Shown here: positions 29,224 to 38,181 of the stretch, piece after piece
How the letters are laid out: each line of letters opens with the position of its first letter
Numbering within the stretch: the first letter of the stretch is position 1
Assembly (NCBI RefSeq): GCF_000484695.1
Contig: NZ_AXVR01000001.1
Location: 62,001 to 126,000, forward strand
Direction: 5' to 3'
From: Salinispora cortesiana
Lineage (GTDB): Bacteria; Actinomycetota; Actinomycetes; Mycobacteriales; Micromonosporaceae
Length of the DNA stretch: 64,000 nt
Notes under the pieces: model-generated
What the model was told of the DNA's origin: nothing
Seen by the model: the letters and a program-made list of their open reading frames with translations, nothing else
Database searches by the model: none
Translations under genes and position numbers: made by a program

Positions 29224-30411
29224 TCATTGGGCCAGCTGCCGTAGCCGGGTGACAGCCTCGGTCAACACCTCCGGCCGTTTACAGAAAGCGAACCGGATCA
29301 GCTGCCGGCCAGCCTCCGAGTCGTCGTAGAAGACCTGGGTCGGGACCGCGACCACGCCACAGCGCTCCGGCAGGGTGCGACAGAACTCCACCCCGTCCCG
29401 GGCGCCGAACGGTGTCACGTCGGCGGTGACGAAGTATGTGCCCTCCGGTGCTCCGACCCCGAATCCGGCGTCGGCGAGGCCGGCGACGAGCTGGTCCCGG
29501 CGGGCCTGCATCCCGGCCTGGAACTCGGTGAAGTAGTGCTCGCCCAGCCCCAGGGCCACCGCGACCGCGGGCTGCAACGGCGCGGCGTTGACGAAGGTGA
29601 GGAACTGCTTGACCCGCAGCACCGCCGACACCAGCGAGGCCGGGCCACTCGCCCAGCCGACCTTCCAGCCGGTGCAGGAGAAGGTCTTGCCGGCCGAGGA
29701 GATCCGCAGCGTCCGCGCCCGCATCCCGGGCAGCGTGGCCAGGGGTACGTGGCCGGCGGCGGCGTCGGTGAAGACGAGGTGTTCGTAGACCTCGTCGGTG
29801 ACCGCGTACGCGTCGTACTCGCGGCACAGCTCGGCCACCAGGGTCAGTTCGGCGGGGGTGAAGACCTTGCCGGTGGGGTTGTGCGGGGAGTTCAGCAGCA
29901 CCAGCCGGGTGCGGGGCCCGAACGCGGCGCGCAGCTCGTCCGGGTCCACCGCGTACCGGCCGGCTGCCCCGGGCCGCAACGTCACCGGGCGTCGGCGGGC
30001 ACCGGCCAGCGCGATCGAGGCGGCGTACGAGTCGTAGTAGGGCTCGAAGCAGACCACCTCGTCGCCGGGCTCGCAGAGGCCCAGGATCGCCGCCGCGATC
30101 GCCTCGGTGGCGCCCGCAGTCACCACGATCTCGCCGTCGGGGTCGTACTCGAGGCCCCAGAACCGCTGCTGATGTGCGGCCAGGGCGGCGCGGAGCTGGG
30201 GGATGCCGGGCCCGGGCGGGTATTGGTTCTGCCCGCCGCGCAGCGCCTCAGCCGCCGCAGCCAGCATCTCGGGCGGCCCGTCGGTGTCCGGAAAGCCTTG
30301 CCCGAGATTGACCGCCCCGGTGCGGCTGGCCAGGGCGGACATCTCGGCGAAGATCGTCGTCCCGAAGGGTCGCATTCGGGCTACCAGGGGATCGACGTGG
30401 GTGGTCGTCAC
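29224..30411 (-). CDS. PLP-dependent class I aminotransferase (DapC / kynurenine-oxoglutarate transaminase-like)
   Basis: This 395-residue fold-type I aminotransferase has the NLGQGFPDTDGP start of the DapC/KAT-like branch, substrate/cofactor segments NSPHNPTGKVFT and DEVYEHLVF, and the PLP-lysine motif SSAGKTFSCTGWKVGW near residue 240. A C-terminal RFAFCK arginine binds the substrate carboxylate. Related actinobacterial proteins are annotated N-succinyldiaminopimelate aminotransferase, but the branch also includes methionine and kynurenine transaminases, so I give no symbol. The start is GTG at 30411. The gene is single, convergent with glmM and divergent from glmS. Confidence 0.88.
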   Translation of the reverse strand: MTTTHVDPLVARMRPFGTTIFAEMSALASRTGAVNLGQGFPDTDGPPEMLAAAAEALRGGQNQYPPGPGIPQLRAALAAHQQRFWGLEYDPDGEIVVTAGATEAIAAAILGLCEPGDEVVCFEPYYDSYAASIALAGARRRPVTLRPGAAGRYAVDPDELRAAFGPRTRLVLLNSPHNPTGKVFTPAELTLVAELCREYDAYAVTDEVYEHLVFTDAAAGHVPLATLPGMRARTLRISSAGKTFSCTGWKVGWASGPASLVSAVLRVKQFLTFVNAAPLQPAVAVALGLGEHYFTEFQAGMQARRDQLVAGLADAGFGVGAPEGTYFVTADVTPFGARDGVEFCRTLPERCGVVAVPTQVFYDDSEAGRQLIRFAFCKRPEVLTEAVTRLRQLAQ

Positions 30412-30561
30412 GTCTGCCAGCCTACGGACTGTCCGTGTCGGTTCAATCCGCCGCGGGTCGCCGATCGTCGTTCGTGACGCTAGGTAACCACTCGCGCTAT
30501 TCGCTCAAGGTTGCTGCTTGTTTACCCGTCTTCTGAGCACCACCGGTGAGTGAAACTGGGT

Positions 30562-30567
30562 TAGGCT
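30562..30567 (+). promoter_or_regulatory. -10 element of a leaderless glmS transcript
   Basis: TAGGCT ends 7 bp before the glmS ATG, and no ribosome site is seen between them, so transcription most likely starts at the initiation codon. No good -35 is evident. Confidence 0.55.
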
Positions 30568-30574
30568 GCGACCC

Positions 30575-32488
30575 ATGTGTGGAATCGTGGGTTACGCCGG
30601 TGCGCGTCCGGCGCTCGGCATTGTGCTCGATGGGCTGCGACGGCTGGAGTACCGCGGCTACGACTCGGCCGGGGTCGCCGTCATCTGCGCGGATGAGCTG
30701 TTGGCGGAGAAGAAGGCCGGCAAGTTGGCCAACCTGGAGAAGGTCCTCGCCGAGCGGTCCGCACGGGATCCGGAGGCCTGCGCCGCGTCCCCGATCGGGA
30801 TCGGGGACGGGGTCACCGGGATCGGCCACACCCGTTGGGCCACCCATGGTGGCCCCACCGACCGCAACGCCCACCCGCACCTCTCCCCGGACGGGCGGGT
30901 CGCGGTGATTCACAACGGCATCATCGAGAACTTCGCGAAGCTGCGCGCCGAGCTGGAGGCCGACGGGGTCCAGTTCGTCAGCGACACCGACACCGAGTGC
31001 ACCGCGCACCTGCTCGCCGAGGCCCTCGCCGACCTGCGTTCCGCCGGGCATCCGGAGGGGCCGCAGCTGCTCGCCGCCGGCATGCGGGTCGTCTGCCAGC
31101 GCCTGGAGGGCGCCTTCACCCTGCTCGCCGTGGATGCCGGCGTCCCGGGCGCGGTGGTCGGTGCGCGGCGCAACTCACCCCTGGTCGTCGGCCGGGGCGA
31201 CGGCGAGAACTACCTGGCGAGCGACGTCGCGGCGTTCATCGAGCACACCCGCGAAGCGATCGAGCTGGGTCAGGATCAGATCGTCCTGATCACCGCCGAC
31301 AGCATCGAGATCACCGACTTCGCCGGCCAGCCCGCCACCGGCAAGGACTTCCACATCGACTGGGACTCCTCCGCCGCGGAGAAGGGCGGCTACGACTGGT
31401 TCATGCTCAAGGAGATCGCGGAGCAGCCGCAGGCCGTCGCAGACACGCTGCTGGGTCGGCTCACCGAGACCGGCGAGATCATGCTCGACGAGGTCCGCCT
31501 CAGCGACCAGGACCTGCGGGACGTGGACAAGATCTTCATCGTCGCCTGCGGCACCTCGTACCATGCCGGAATGGTGGCGAAGTACGCCATCGAGCACTGG
31601 ACCCGGATCCCCTGCGAGGTGGAGCTGGCCAGCGAGTTCCGCTATCGCGACCCGGTTCTCGACCGGTCCACCCTCATCGTGGTGATCTCGCAGTCCGGCG
31701 AGACGATGGACACCCTGATGGCGCTGCGGCACGCCAAGGAGCAGAAGGCGCGCGTCCTGGCGATCTGCAACACCAACGGCTCCACCATTCCCCGGGAGTC
31801 CGACGCGGTCCTCTACACCCACGGTGGACCGGAGATCGCGGTCGCCTCCACCAAGGCGTTTCTGACCCAGCTCGTCGCCTGCTATCTGATCGGCCTGCAC
31901 CTGGCCCAGGTGCGCGGGATCAAGTTCGCCGACGAGGTCGCCGCGGTGGTGTCGCAGCTCCAGGAGGTGCCGGGCAAGCTGCGCGAGCTGCTGGGGCGGA
32001 TCGAGCCGGTGCGGGAGCTGGCCCGCGAACTGAAGTCCGAGCCGACCGTGCTCTTCATCGGCCGACACGTCGGATACCCGGTGGCCCTGGAGGGTGCGCT
32101 GAAGCTCAAGGAACTGGCGTACATGCACGCCGAGGGCTTCGCCGCGGGGGAGCTGAAGCACGGCCCGATCTCCCTCATCGACGAGGGCACCCCGGTGATC
32201 TGCATCGTGCCGTCGCCGATCGGCCGCGGCATGCTGCACGACAAGATCGTCTCCAACATTCAGGAGGTGCGGGCCAGGGGCGCCCGGACTATCGTGATCG
32301 CGGAGGAGGGGGACGAGTCTGTCGTCCGGTACGCCGACCACCTGATCTACGTACCGCGCACGCCGACCCTGCTCGCGCCGCTGGTGACCACCGTGTCGTT
32401 GCAGGTCTTCGCCGCGGAGATCGCCGCCGCTCGGGGCCACGACGTTGACCAGCCCCGCAACCTGGCGAAGTCCGTTACGGTCGAGTGA
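30575..32488 (+). CDS. glmS: glutamine-fructose-6-phosphate aminotransferase GlmS
   Basis: This 637-residue enzyme makes glucosamine 6-phosphate. The N-terminal nucleophile cysteine (MCGIVGYAG) opens the class II glutaminase domain, which also shows GHTRWATHG and HNGIIEN. Two SIS domains follow: the first holds ACGTSYHAGMVAKY and VVISQSGETMDTL, the second LFIGRHVGYPVALEGALKLKELAYMHAEGF. The C-terminal PRNLAKSVTVE is the family's catalytic tail. The insert around 125-170 is slightly longer than in E. coli. The gene feeds GlmM, encoded nearby. Confidence 0.98.
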   Translation: MCGIVGYAGARPALGIVLDGLRRLEYRGYDSAGVAVICADELLAEKKAGKLANLEKVLAERSARDPEACAASPIGIGDGVTGIGHTRWATHGGPTDRNAHPHLSPDGRVAVIHNGIIENFAKLRAELEADGVQFVSDTDTECTAHLLAEALADLRSAGHPEGPQLLAAGMRVVCQRLEGAFTLLAVDAGVPGAVVGARRNSPLVVGRGDGENYLASDVAAFIEHTREAIELGQDQIVLITADSIEITDFAGQPATGKDFHIDWDSSAAEKGGYDWFMLKEIAEQPQAVADTLLGRLTETGEIMLDEVRLSDQDLRDVDKIFIVACGTSYHAGMVAKYAIEHWTRIPCEVELASEFRYRDPVLDRSTLIVVISQSGETMDTLMALRHAKEQKARVLAICNTNGSTIPRESDAVLYTHGGPEIAVASTKAFLTQLVACYLIGLHLAQVRGIKFADEVAAVVSQLQEVPGKLRELLGRIEPVRELARELKSEPTVLFIGRHVGYPVALEGALKLKELAYMHAEGFAAGELKHGPISLIDEGTPVICIVPSPIGRGMLHDKIVSNIQEVRARGARTIVIAEEGDESVVRYADHLIYVPRTPTLLAPLVTTVSLQVFAAEIAAARGHDVDQPRNLAKSVTVE

Positions 32489-32603
32489 GTACCGAGGGTC
32501 GCCGGAAGTGCCGTGGGCGCGCCGGCCGACGTGCCCACGTTTGGCGGCCCGGCGGGGTGTCCCGAGTGGAGGCAACGGCAGCACGCGCGGGGCACCGCGC
32601 CGG

Positions 32604-32609
32604 TAGGGT
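32604..32609 (+). promoter_or_regulatory. -10 element of a leaderless acpS transcript
   Basis: TAGGGT ends 6 bp before the acpS ATG, with no ribosome site in between. Confidence 0.5.
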
Positions 32610-32615
32610 GGGCGC

Positions 32616-32984
32616 ATGATCGTCGGGGTCGGCATCGACGTGGTCCTGGTGGAGCGGTTCGCCCGGGCACTGACCCGGACGCCGCTGCTCGCCGACCGGC
32701 TCTTCACCGAAGCCGAGCGGTACACCCGTTCTGGTAACCCCCGTTCGCCCGAGTCGCTCGCCGCCCGCTTCGCGGCGAAGGAGGCGGTGGCCAAGGCGCT
32801 CGGTGCGCCGAGCGGGCTGAGCTGGCACGACTGCGAGATCGTGCCGGATCCGGACGGCCGGCCGTGGTTGACCGTCTCCGGCACGGTCGCCGCCGCGGCG
32901 GTCGAGCGGGGGGCCAACCGGTGGCACCTGTCGCTGTCGCACGACGGGGGGATCGCGTCGGCCATGGTGGTCGCGGAACGCTGA
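32616..32984 (+). CDS. acpS: holo-[acyl-carrier-protein] synthase AcpS
   Basis: The 122-residue phosphopantetheinyl transferase activates acyl carrier proteins by transferring 4'-phosphopantetheine from CoA. The magnesium-binding [10 protein letters not shown] (Asp8) and the catalytic [14 protein letters not shown] (Glu53, Lys57 region) motifs are intact, and the C-terminal [18 protein letters not shown] strand matches. Length is typical of the short AcpS class. It is followed 46 bp later by the NAD(P)HX repair gene, a common actinobacterial pairing. Confidence 0.96.
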   Translation: MIVGVGIDVVLVERFARALTRTPLLADRLFTEAERYTRSGNPRSPESLAARFAAKEAVAKALGAPSGLSWHDCEIVPDPDGRPWLTVSGTVAAAAVERGANRWHLSLSHDGGIASAMVVAER

Positions 32985-33030
32985 TCGGTGGCGTGCCCCG
33001 ACCGAGTCGCGGGCACGGGGACGGAGTGGG

Positions 33031-34536
33031 ATGAGACCGGTGTGGCGGGTGGCGGACGTGCGCGCCGCCGAGGCGGGCTTGATGGCGACCCTCCCACCCG
33101 GGACGCTGATGCAGCGGGCCGCTGCGGGGCTCGCCCGACGCTGTGCGCTTCTTCTCGCCGACCGGGGTGGCGTCTACGGTGCCCCGGTGCTGCTGCTGGT
33201 CGGCTCGGGCGACAACGGCGGCGACGCACTCTTCGCCGGCGCCCGGCTGGCCCGGCGCGGGGCGGCGGTGTCGGCGCTGTTACTGGCTCCGGACCGGGCG
33301 CACGCCGAGGCGTTGGCGGCGCTGCGGGCCGCCGGCGGCCGGCTGGTTGACCGCCCACCGGGCCGGGTGGACCTGGTGCTCGACGGCATCGTCGGGATTG
33401 GTGGCAGCGGTGGGCTCCGGGCACCGGCAGCGCAGCTCGCGGCGGGCCTGGCGCGGTGTCGCGGGCGAGCCGGTGAGCGGGCGACAGTGGTCGCGGTGGA
33501 CGTGCCAAGTGGGGTGTCGGTCGATACCGGGCGGGTGCCGCTGACCGCGGCTGGTCAACCGGCCGCGATCCACGCCGATGTCACGGTGACCTTCGGTGCC
33601 CTGAAGCCCGCGCTGGTAGTGGGAGCGGCGGCGCCGTTGGCCGGCCAGGTTGAGTTGGTCCACATCGGGCTCGAGCCCTGGCTGCGTGGCACTGCCGCGC
33701 TGCAGGTGACCGAGCGGGCGGATGTGACCCACTGGTGGCCCCGGCCCGGACCGGCGGCGGAGAAGTACAGCCGGGGCGTGGTCGGTGTCGCCACCGGCTC
33801 GGCCGTCTACCCCGGAGCCGCGGTGCTCTCCGTCGCCGGTGCGTTGGTCGGTCCGACCGGCCTGGTTCGCTACGCCGGCAGCGCCCGGGCGGAGGTGTTG
33901 CGCGAACACCCTTCGGTGATCGCTACCGACCGGGTCGCCGACGCCGGTCGGGTGCAGGCGTGGGTGTGCGGCTCCGGGCTGGGTACCGGTGCCGAGGCGG
34001 CTGGCGAACTGCGGGCGGTACTCGCGGCACCGGTGCCGGCGGTGCTCGACGCGGATGCGCTGACCCTGCTCGGTGACGGCTCCCTCGCCGACCAGCTCCG
34101 GCGGCGGGATGCGCCGGTTGTGGTCACCCCGCATGATCGGGAGTTCGCCCGGCTCTGTGGCGAGACTCCCGGCGACGACCGGGTCGCTGCCGCGCTACGC
34201 CTGGCTGCCTGGATGAACGCCGTGGTGCTACTCAAGGGCGACCGGACGGTGATCGGTACGCCAGACGGCCGGGTCTATGTCAACCAGACCGGGACCGCGG
34301 CCCTGGCCACCGGCGGTACGGGCGATGTGCTGGCCGGGCTGCTCGGCTCGTTGCTCGCCGCGGGTCTCGGCCCGGAGCGGGCCGCCGCCGCGGCGGCCTA
34401 CCTGCACGGGCTCGCCGGTCGGGAGGCAGCGCAGGGCGGCCCGGTGACCTCGCCCGACGTCGCCGCCGCCCTGCGTCCGGTGCTGGCCGGGCTTGGGTGG
34501 ATCGGTGGATCGACCTTGCCTGGGCCCAACTCCTGA
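33031..34536 (+). CDS. nnr: bifunctional NAD(P)H-hydrate epimerase / ADP-dependent dehydratase
   Basis: This 501-residue fusion repairs hydrated NAD(P)H. The N-terminal YjeF-N epimerase (to ~220) shows MQRAAAGLARRC, VLLLVGSGDNGGDALFAG and DVPSGVSVDTG. The C-terminal ribokinase-like dehydratase (~240-490) shows KYSRGVVGVATGSAVYPGAAVL, VTPHDREFARL and the catalytic TGGTGDVLAG motif. Both halves look complete, so both activities are expected. The ATG is preceded by GGGGACGGAGTGGG, a weak ribosome site. Confidence 0.95.
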   Translation: MRPVWRVADVRAAEAGLMATLPPGTLMQRAAAGLARRCALLLADRGGVYGAPVLLLVGSGDNGGDALFAGARLARRGAAVSALLLAPDRAHAEALAALRAAGGRLVDRPPGRVDLVLDGIVGIGGSGGLRAPAAQLAAGLARCRGRAGERATVVAVDVPSGVSVDTGRVPLTAAGQPAAIHADVTVTFGALKPALVVGAAAPLAGQVELVHIGLEPWLRGTAALQVTERADVTHWWPRPGPAAEKYSRGVVGVATGSAVYPGAAVLSVAGALVGPTGLVRYAGSARAEVLREHPSVIATDRVADAGRVQAWVCGSGLGTGAEAAGELRAVLAAPVPAVLDADALTLLGDGSLADQLRRRDAPVVVTPHDREFARLCGETPGDDRVAAALRLAAWMNAVVLLKGDRTVIGTPDGRVYVNQTGTAALATGGTGDVLAGLLGSLLAAGLGPERAAAAAAYLHGLAGREAAQGGPVTSPDVAAALRPVLAGLGWIGGSTLPGPNS

Positions 34537-34545
34537 TCAACTCAG

Positions 34546-34551
34546 TAGGCT
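34546..34551 (+). promoter_or_regulatory. -10 element of a leaderless alr transcript
   Basis: TAGGCT ends 6 bp before the alr ATG. The six bases between are GGGGGC, which are too close to serve as a ribosome site. Confidence 0.5.
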
Positions 34552-34557
34552 GGGGGC

Positions 34558-35676
34558 ATGTGGCAGGCCGAGGTACGCGTCGACCTTGACGCGATCCGTG
34601 AGAACGTGAGTTGGTTGCGCTCCGGTAGCGCCGCCGAGTTGATGGCGGTGGTCAAGGCGGACGGGTACGGCCATGGCATGGTCCCGGCCGCCCACGCCGC
34701 GCTGGATGGTGGTGCCGACTGGCTCGGTGTCTGCACCCTCGACGAGGCGCTCACCCTGCGCCGGGCAGGGATCAGCGTGCCGATCCTGGCCTGGCTGCTC
34801 GCGCCGGGCCTGCCGTTACACGAAGGCGTGCTGGCCGGCGTTGACCTCGGTGTGGCCAGCGTGGCGCAGCTCGACGAGATGGTCGAGGCGGGCCGGGTGG
34901 CCGGGCGTCCAGCCCGACTGCACCTCAAGCTCGACACTGGATTGTCCCGGGGCGGCGCGACTGTCTCGCAGTGGCCGGAGCTGCTCGATGCCGCGGCGAA
35001 GGCGCAGGCTGACGGCGCGGTCGAGGTGGTGGGGGTGTGGAGCCACTTCGTGTACGCCGACGCGCCGGGACATCCGACCACCGACCGGCAGCTCGCCGTC
35101 TTCCACGAGGGGCTGAGCATGGTGGAGAAGGCGGGGCTGCGCCCGCGCTACCGCCACCTGGCCAACTCGGCGGCCACGCTGACGCGGCCGGATGCCCACT
35201 TCGACCTGGTCCGTCCCGGGCTGGCCATCTACGGGCTCTCGCCGGTGGCCGGGGAGCGCTTCGGCCTGCGACCGGCTATGACCGCCCGGGCCCGGGTGAT
35301 GCTCACCAAGCAGGTCCCGGCGGGGGCCGGGGTCTCCTACGGCCACACGTACACCACCGAGCGGGCGAGCAATCTCGCCGTGATTCCACTCGGGTACGCC
35401 GACGGGGTTCCCCGGGACGCCTCCAACAGCGGCCCGGTTCAGCTCGGCGGCGTCCGGCGGACCATCTCCGGCCGGGTCTGCATGGACCAGTTCGTGCTCG
35501 ACTGTGGCGATGACTCGGTCGCGCCGGGGGACGTGGCCACCCTCTTCGGTGCCGGACGGGACGGGGAGCCCACCGCCGACGACTGGGCCGAGGCGGTCGG
35601 CACGATCAACTACGAGATCGTCACCCGATTCGGCAGCACCCGGGTGCCCCGCTGCTACGACGGCGAGCGTCCGTGA
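34558..35676 (+). CDS. alr: alanine racemase
   Basis: This 372-residue fold-type III PLP enzyme makes D-alanine for peptidoglycan. The PLP lysine is Lys33 in AVVKADGYGHG and the opposing catalytic tyrosine is Tyr261 in AGVSYGHTY; SGRVCMDQFVLD is the C-terminal-domain signature. Length is normal. It heads a run of overlapping or closely spaced genes (hydrolase, tsaE) and shares a GTGA overlap with the hydrolase gene. Confidence 0.97.
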   Translation: MWQAEVRVDLDAIRENVSWLRSGSAAELMAVVKADGYGHGMVPAAHAALDGGADWLGVCTLDEALTLRRAGISVPILAWLLAPGLPLHEGVLAGVDLGVASVAQLDEMVEAGRVAGRPARLHLKLDTGLSRGGATVSQWPELLDAAAKAQADGAVEVVGVWSHFVYADAPGHPTTDRQLAVFHEGLSMVEKAGLRPRYRHLANSAATLTRPDAHFDLVRPGLAIYGLSPVAGERFGLRPAMTARARVMLTKQVPAGAGVSYGHTYTTERASNLAVIPLGYADGVPRDASNSGPVQLGGVRRTISGRVCMDQFVLDCGDDSVAPGDVATLFGAGRDGEPTADDWAEAVGTINYEIVTRFGSTRVPRCYDGERP

Positions 35677-36764
35677 CGTCCCGGTTCCGGGTTCCGCTGC
35701 CCCGAACCAGCCACCCCCGGGCCGCGATCGGCGCGTTGGCCGCCGTCGGTGTCGCGGCCGCCGGTCTCGTCGCCGGCGTCGCGACCGAACGCGCGCTGGT
35801 CCGTCGGCTAAAGGCCGACCCCACCGACCGCTACGCCAGCGAGGAATTCGGTGCGCAGCGGTTCGACGAGGCGTTGCAGGTGGAGATGCCGGACGGCACC
35901 GACATCCACGTGGAGGTGGTCGAGCCGGCCCGGCCGGTCAGCGGGAACCCCACCATCGTGCTGGTGCACGGGTTCTGCCTGGACCAGGGGACCTTCCACT
36001 TCCAGCGCAAGCTGCTCACCGCCTGGGGCGAGCACCGGATCGTGGCGTACGACCAGCCGGGGCACGGACGCTCCGGCCAGCTGGAAACCGGCGAGTACGA
36101 CCTGACCGCGCTCGGTCGGACGCTGCGCGCGGTGATCGACCGGACCGCGCCGGAGGGCCCGCTGGTGCTGGTCGGCCACTCGATGGGTGGCATGACCATC
36201 ATGGCGTTCGCGGAACTCTTCCCGGAGCTGTTCGGGGACCGGGTGGTGGGTACCGTGCTGCTGGCCACCTCGGGTGGGCTGCTCGCCGAGACCAAGCTGG
36301 TCGCCCCGGCGCTGCTGGGGCGGGTCGGTCCGCCGGTGCTGCACATGATGAGCAACGCCGCCCGCTACGGGCGCCCGGTGATCGACCGGGCGCGTCGATC
36401 CACCTCCAACGTGTCCTGGCTGCTCACCCGCCGGTATGGCTTCGGCACCGGTCAGCCCAGCCCGGCTCTGGTCTCCTACGTCGAGGAGATGAATTCCCGG
36501 ACCTCCGCCGACACCGTCACCCGCTACCTGCGAACGCTCGCCACCCACTCCCGGTTTCCGGCGTTGGCCGCGCTCGCCAGTGCGCCGGTGCTGGTGCTGG
36601 TCGGCGAGAAAGACATGATCACGCCGGTGGCGCACTCGGAGGAGATCGTCCGGCGGCTGCCGCACGCCGAGTTCGTCAAGATTCCCGACAGCGGGCATGT
36701 GGTGATGTTGGAGCACGCCGACGAGGTGAACGCGGCGTTGACCCGGTTCCTGGAGGAGCTGTGA
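35673..36764 (+). CDS. alpha/beta hydrolase with N-terminal membrane anchor
   Basis: This 363-residue hydrolase has an N-terminal hydrophobic segment (AAIGALAAVGVAAAGLVAGVA, ~18-40) likely to act as a signal anchor. The catalytic fold follows: IVLVHGFCLDQGTFHFQ (oxyanion hole, ~95), the nucleophile elbow VGHSMGGMT (serine near 170), the acid region VLVLVGEKDMITPV (~310) and the catalytic histidine in PDSGHVVMLEHADE (~340). The natural substrate is unknown. Location between alr and tsaE with 4-bp overlaps on both sides is conserved in actinobacteria as far as I recall, which suggests a cell-envelope-related housekeeping role. Confidence 0.9.
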   Translation: MTSRFRVPLPRTSHPRAAIGALAAVGVAAAGLVAGVATERALVRRLKADPTDRYASEEFGAQRFDEALQVEMPDGTDIHVEVVEPARPVSGNPTIVLVHGFCLDQGTFHFQRKLLTAWGEHRIVAYDQPGHGRSGQLETGEYDLTALGRTLRAVIDRTAPEGPLVLVGHSMGGMTIMAFAELFPELFGDRVVGTVLLATSGGLLAETKLVAPALLGRVGPPVLHMMSNAARYGRPVIDRARRSTSNVSWLLTRRYGFGTGQPSPALVSYVEEMNSRTSADTVTRYLRTLATHSRFPALAALASAPVLVLVGEKDMITPVAHSEEIVRRLPHAEFVKIPDSGHVVMLEHADEVNAALTRFLEEL

Positions 36765-37270
36765 ATCCCGGAAGGCCGATCCGATTCACCCTGCCGACCG
36801 TGGCGGACACGCACGCCTTCGGCCGCCGGTTGGCCGGCCTCCTCCGAGCGGGGGACCTGCTGCTGCTGACGGGCCCCCTCGGTGCCGGCAAGACGGCCCT
36901 CACCCAGGGCATCGGCGCCGGTCTGGGGGTGGCCGGGGCGGTCACCTCTCCCACCTTCGTGATCGCGCGGGTACACCAGCCCGATCCGATTCGGGGCGGC
37001 TCGGTGCCCCTCGTGCACGCCGACGCGTATCGCCTGGGCGATGCGAGCGACCCCCGCGCGGAGATTGACGACCTGGACCTGGACGCGTCGGTGGACGAGG
37101 CGGTGACCGTGGTCGAGTGGGGCGAAGGGCTTGCCGAGCACCTCGTCGCGGCGCACCTGTGGGTCCGGATCGACCGTCGGGACGACGACACCCGGTCGGT
37201 CGACCTGGAACCGGTCGGTGGCGACTGGTCTGCCCGGTTGACCGGCACCCCCGGATTCATCGACAGCTGA
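36761..37270 (+). CDS. tsaE: tRNA threonylcarbamoyladenosine biosynthesis ATPase TsaE
   Basis: The 169-residue P-loop protein starts at the GTG overlapping the hydrolase stop. The Walker A motif is LLTGPLGAGKTALTQGI (~40), followed by the TSPTFVIARVH segment, VPLVHADAYRLGD and the VVEWGEG motif. TsaE works with TsaB and TsaD, both encoded just downstream, in making the t6A base of ANN-decoding tRNAs. The open frame extends far upstream through the hydrolase gene, but that part is out of frame with it and not coding. Confidence 0.95.
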   Translation: MNPGRPIRFTLPTVADTHAFGRRLAGLLRAGDLLLLTGPLGAGKTALTQGIGAGLGVAGAVTSPTFVIARVHQPDPIRGGSVPLVHADAYRLGDASDPRAEIDDLDLDASVDEAVTVVEWGEGLAEHLVAAHLWVRIDRRDDDTRSVDLEPVGGDWSARLTGTPGFIDS

Positions 37271-37424
37271 CAGAATCGACCGGTCCCCCTGCGGGAGGTG
37301 GTCGTCATGGTTGGGGTCGCGGTGGCGACCTGGAGTAGCCTCGCTCGGTGGGGCGAGGATGCGGCCGGCGCTGTCACAACCGGCGACTAGAGTGCGCGGG
37401 ACACCCCGACCGGAAAGGCCGCTG

Positions 37425-38126
37425 ATGCCCGACGACGCACCCACCCTGGACCTGCTGGCCCTGCTGCCACCGGGGTGGCGGTCCGCGCTCGCTTCGCAAC
37501 TCGACCCGGCGCGTACGGCGGCACTCGCCGGTTTCGTCGCCCAGGAGTACGCCACCCAGACCGTCTTCCCGCCCATGGCCGACCTCTTCTCGGCCTACCA
37601 GCTCTGCCCGCCGACGGAGACCCGGGCGGTGATCCTCGGCCAGGATCCCTATCACCGGGCCGGGCAGGCGCACGGGCTGAGCTTCAGCGTCCGCCCGGGG
37701 GTGGCGACGCCGCCCTCACTGCGCAACGTCTTCAAGGAGCTCGGCGCCGACCTGGGCGTGCCGAGGCCGGCCGGTGGAAATCTGGGCGGCTGGGCCGCGC
37801 AGGGTGTGCTGCTGCTCAACTCGGTGCTGACGGTCCGCGAGGCCAGCCCCGGCTCCCACGCCAAGCGCGGCTGGGAGGAGTTCACCGACGCGACGATTCG
37901 GGCGCTGAACGCGGTGGAGCACCGGGTGGTCTTCCTGCTCTGGGGCGGGTATGCCCGGAAGAAGGCGGCTTTGGTGACAAACCCGAGCCACGTGGTGCTG
38001 GAGGCGGGACATCCCAGCCCGATGAACCCGCGGGGGTTCCTGGGCAGTCGCCCGTTCAGCGCGGCCAACAAGGCGCTCGCCGACGCCGGTCTGCCGACGA
38101 TCGATTGGGAACGCGCCGCCGGCTGA
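37425..38126 (+). CDS. ung: uracil-DNA glycosylase, family 1
   Basis: The 233-residue enzyme removes uracil from DNA. The water-activating loop VILGQDPYHRAGQAHGLSFSV (Asp74) and the minor-groove loop HPSPMNPRGF (His196) are intact, as is GVLLLNSVLTV. I placed the start at the ATG 37425, with GGAAAGG upstream. A TAGAGT at 37388-37393 could be its -10. The gene interrupts the otherwise continuous tsaE-tsaB series, with about 150 bp of non-coding sequence before it. Confidence 0.97.
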   Translation: MPDDAPTLDLLALLPPGWRSALASQLDPARTAALAGFVAQEYATQTVFPPMADLFSAYQLCPPTETRAVILGQDPYHRAGQAHGLSFSVRPGVATPPSLRNVFKELGADLGVPRPAGGNLGGWAAQGVLLLNSVLTVREASPGSHAKRGWEEFTDATIRALNAVEHRVVFLLWGGYARKKAALVTNPSHVVLEAGHPSPMNPRGFLGSRPFSAANKALADAGLPTIDWERAAG

Positions 38127-38167
38127 GCGCTCTGCCGGGGCGGGGCCAGGTCCGGCAGCCGGGCGGC

Positions 38168-38173
38168 TAGGCT
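38168..38173 (+). promoter_or_regulatory. -10 element of a leaderless tsaB-rimI-tsaD transcript
   Basis: TAGGCT ends 8 bp before the tsaB GTG; no ribosome site is seen in the gap. Confidence 0.45.
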
Positions 38174-38181
38174 GGTTCACC

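Noticed and set aside
31175..33508. 777-residue open frame opposite glmS and acpS
   Set aside because: It is antisense to two clear genes, its composition is Arg/Pro/Gly/His-rich without any family motif, and long antisense frames are expected at this GC content.
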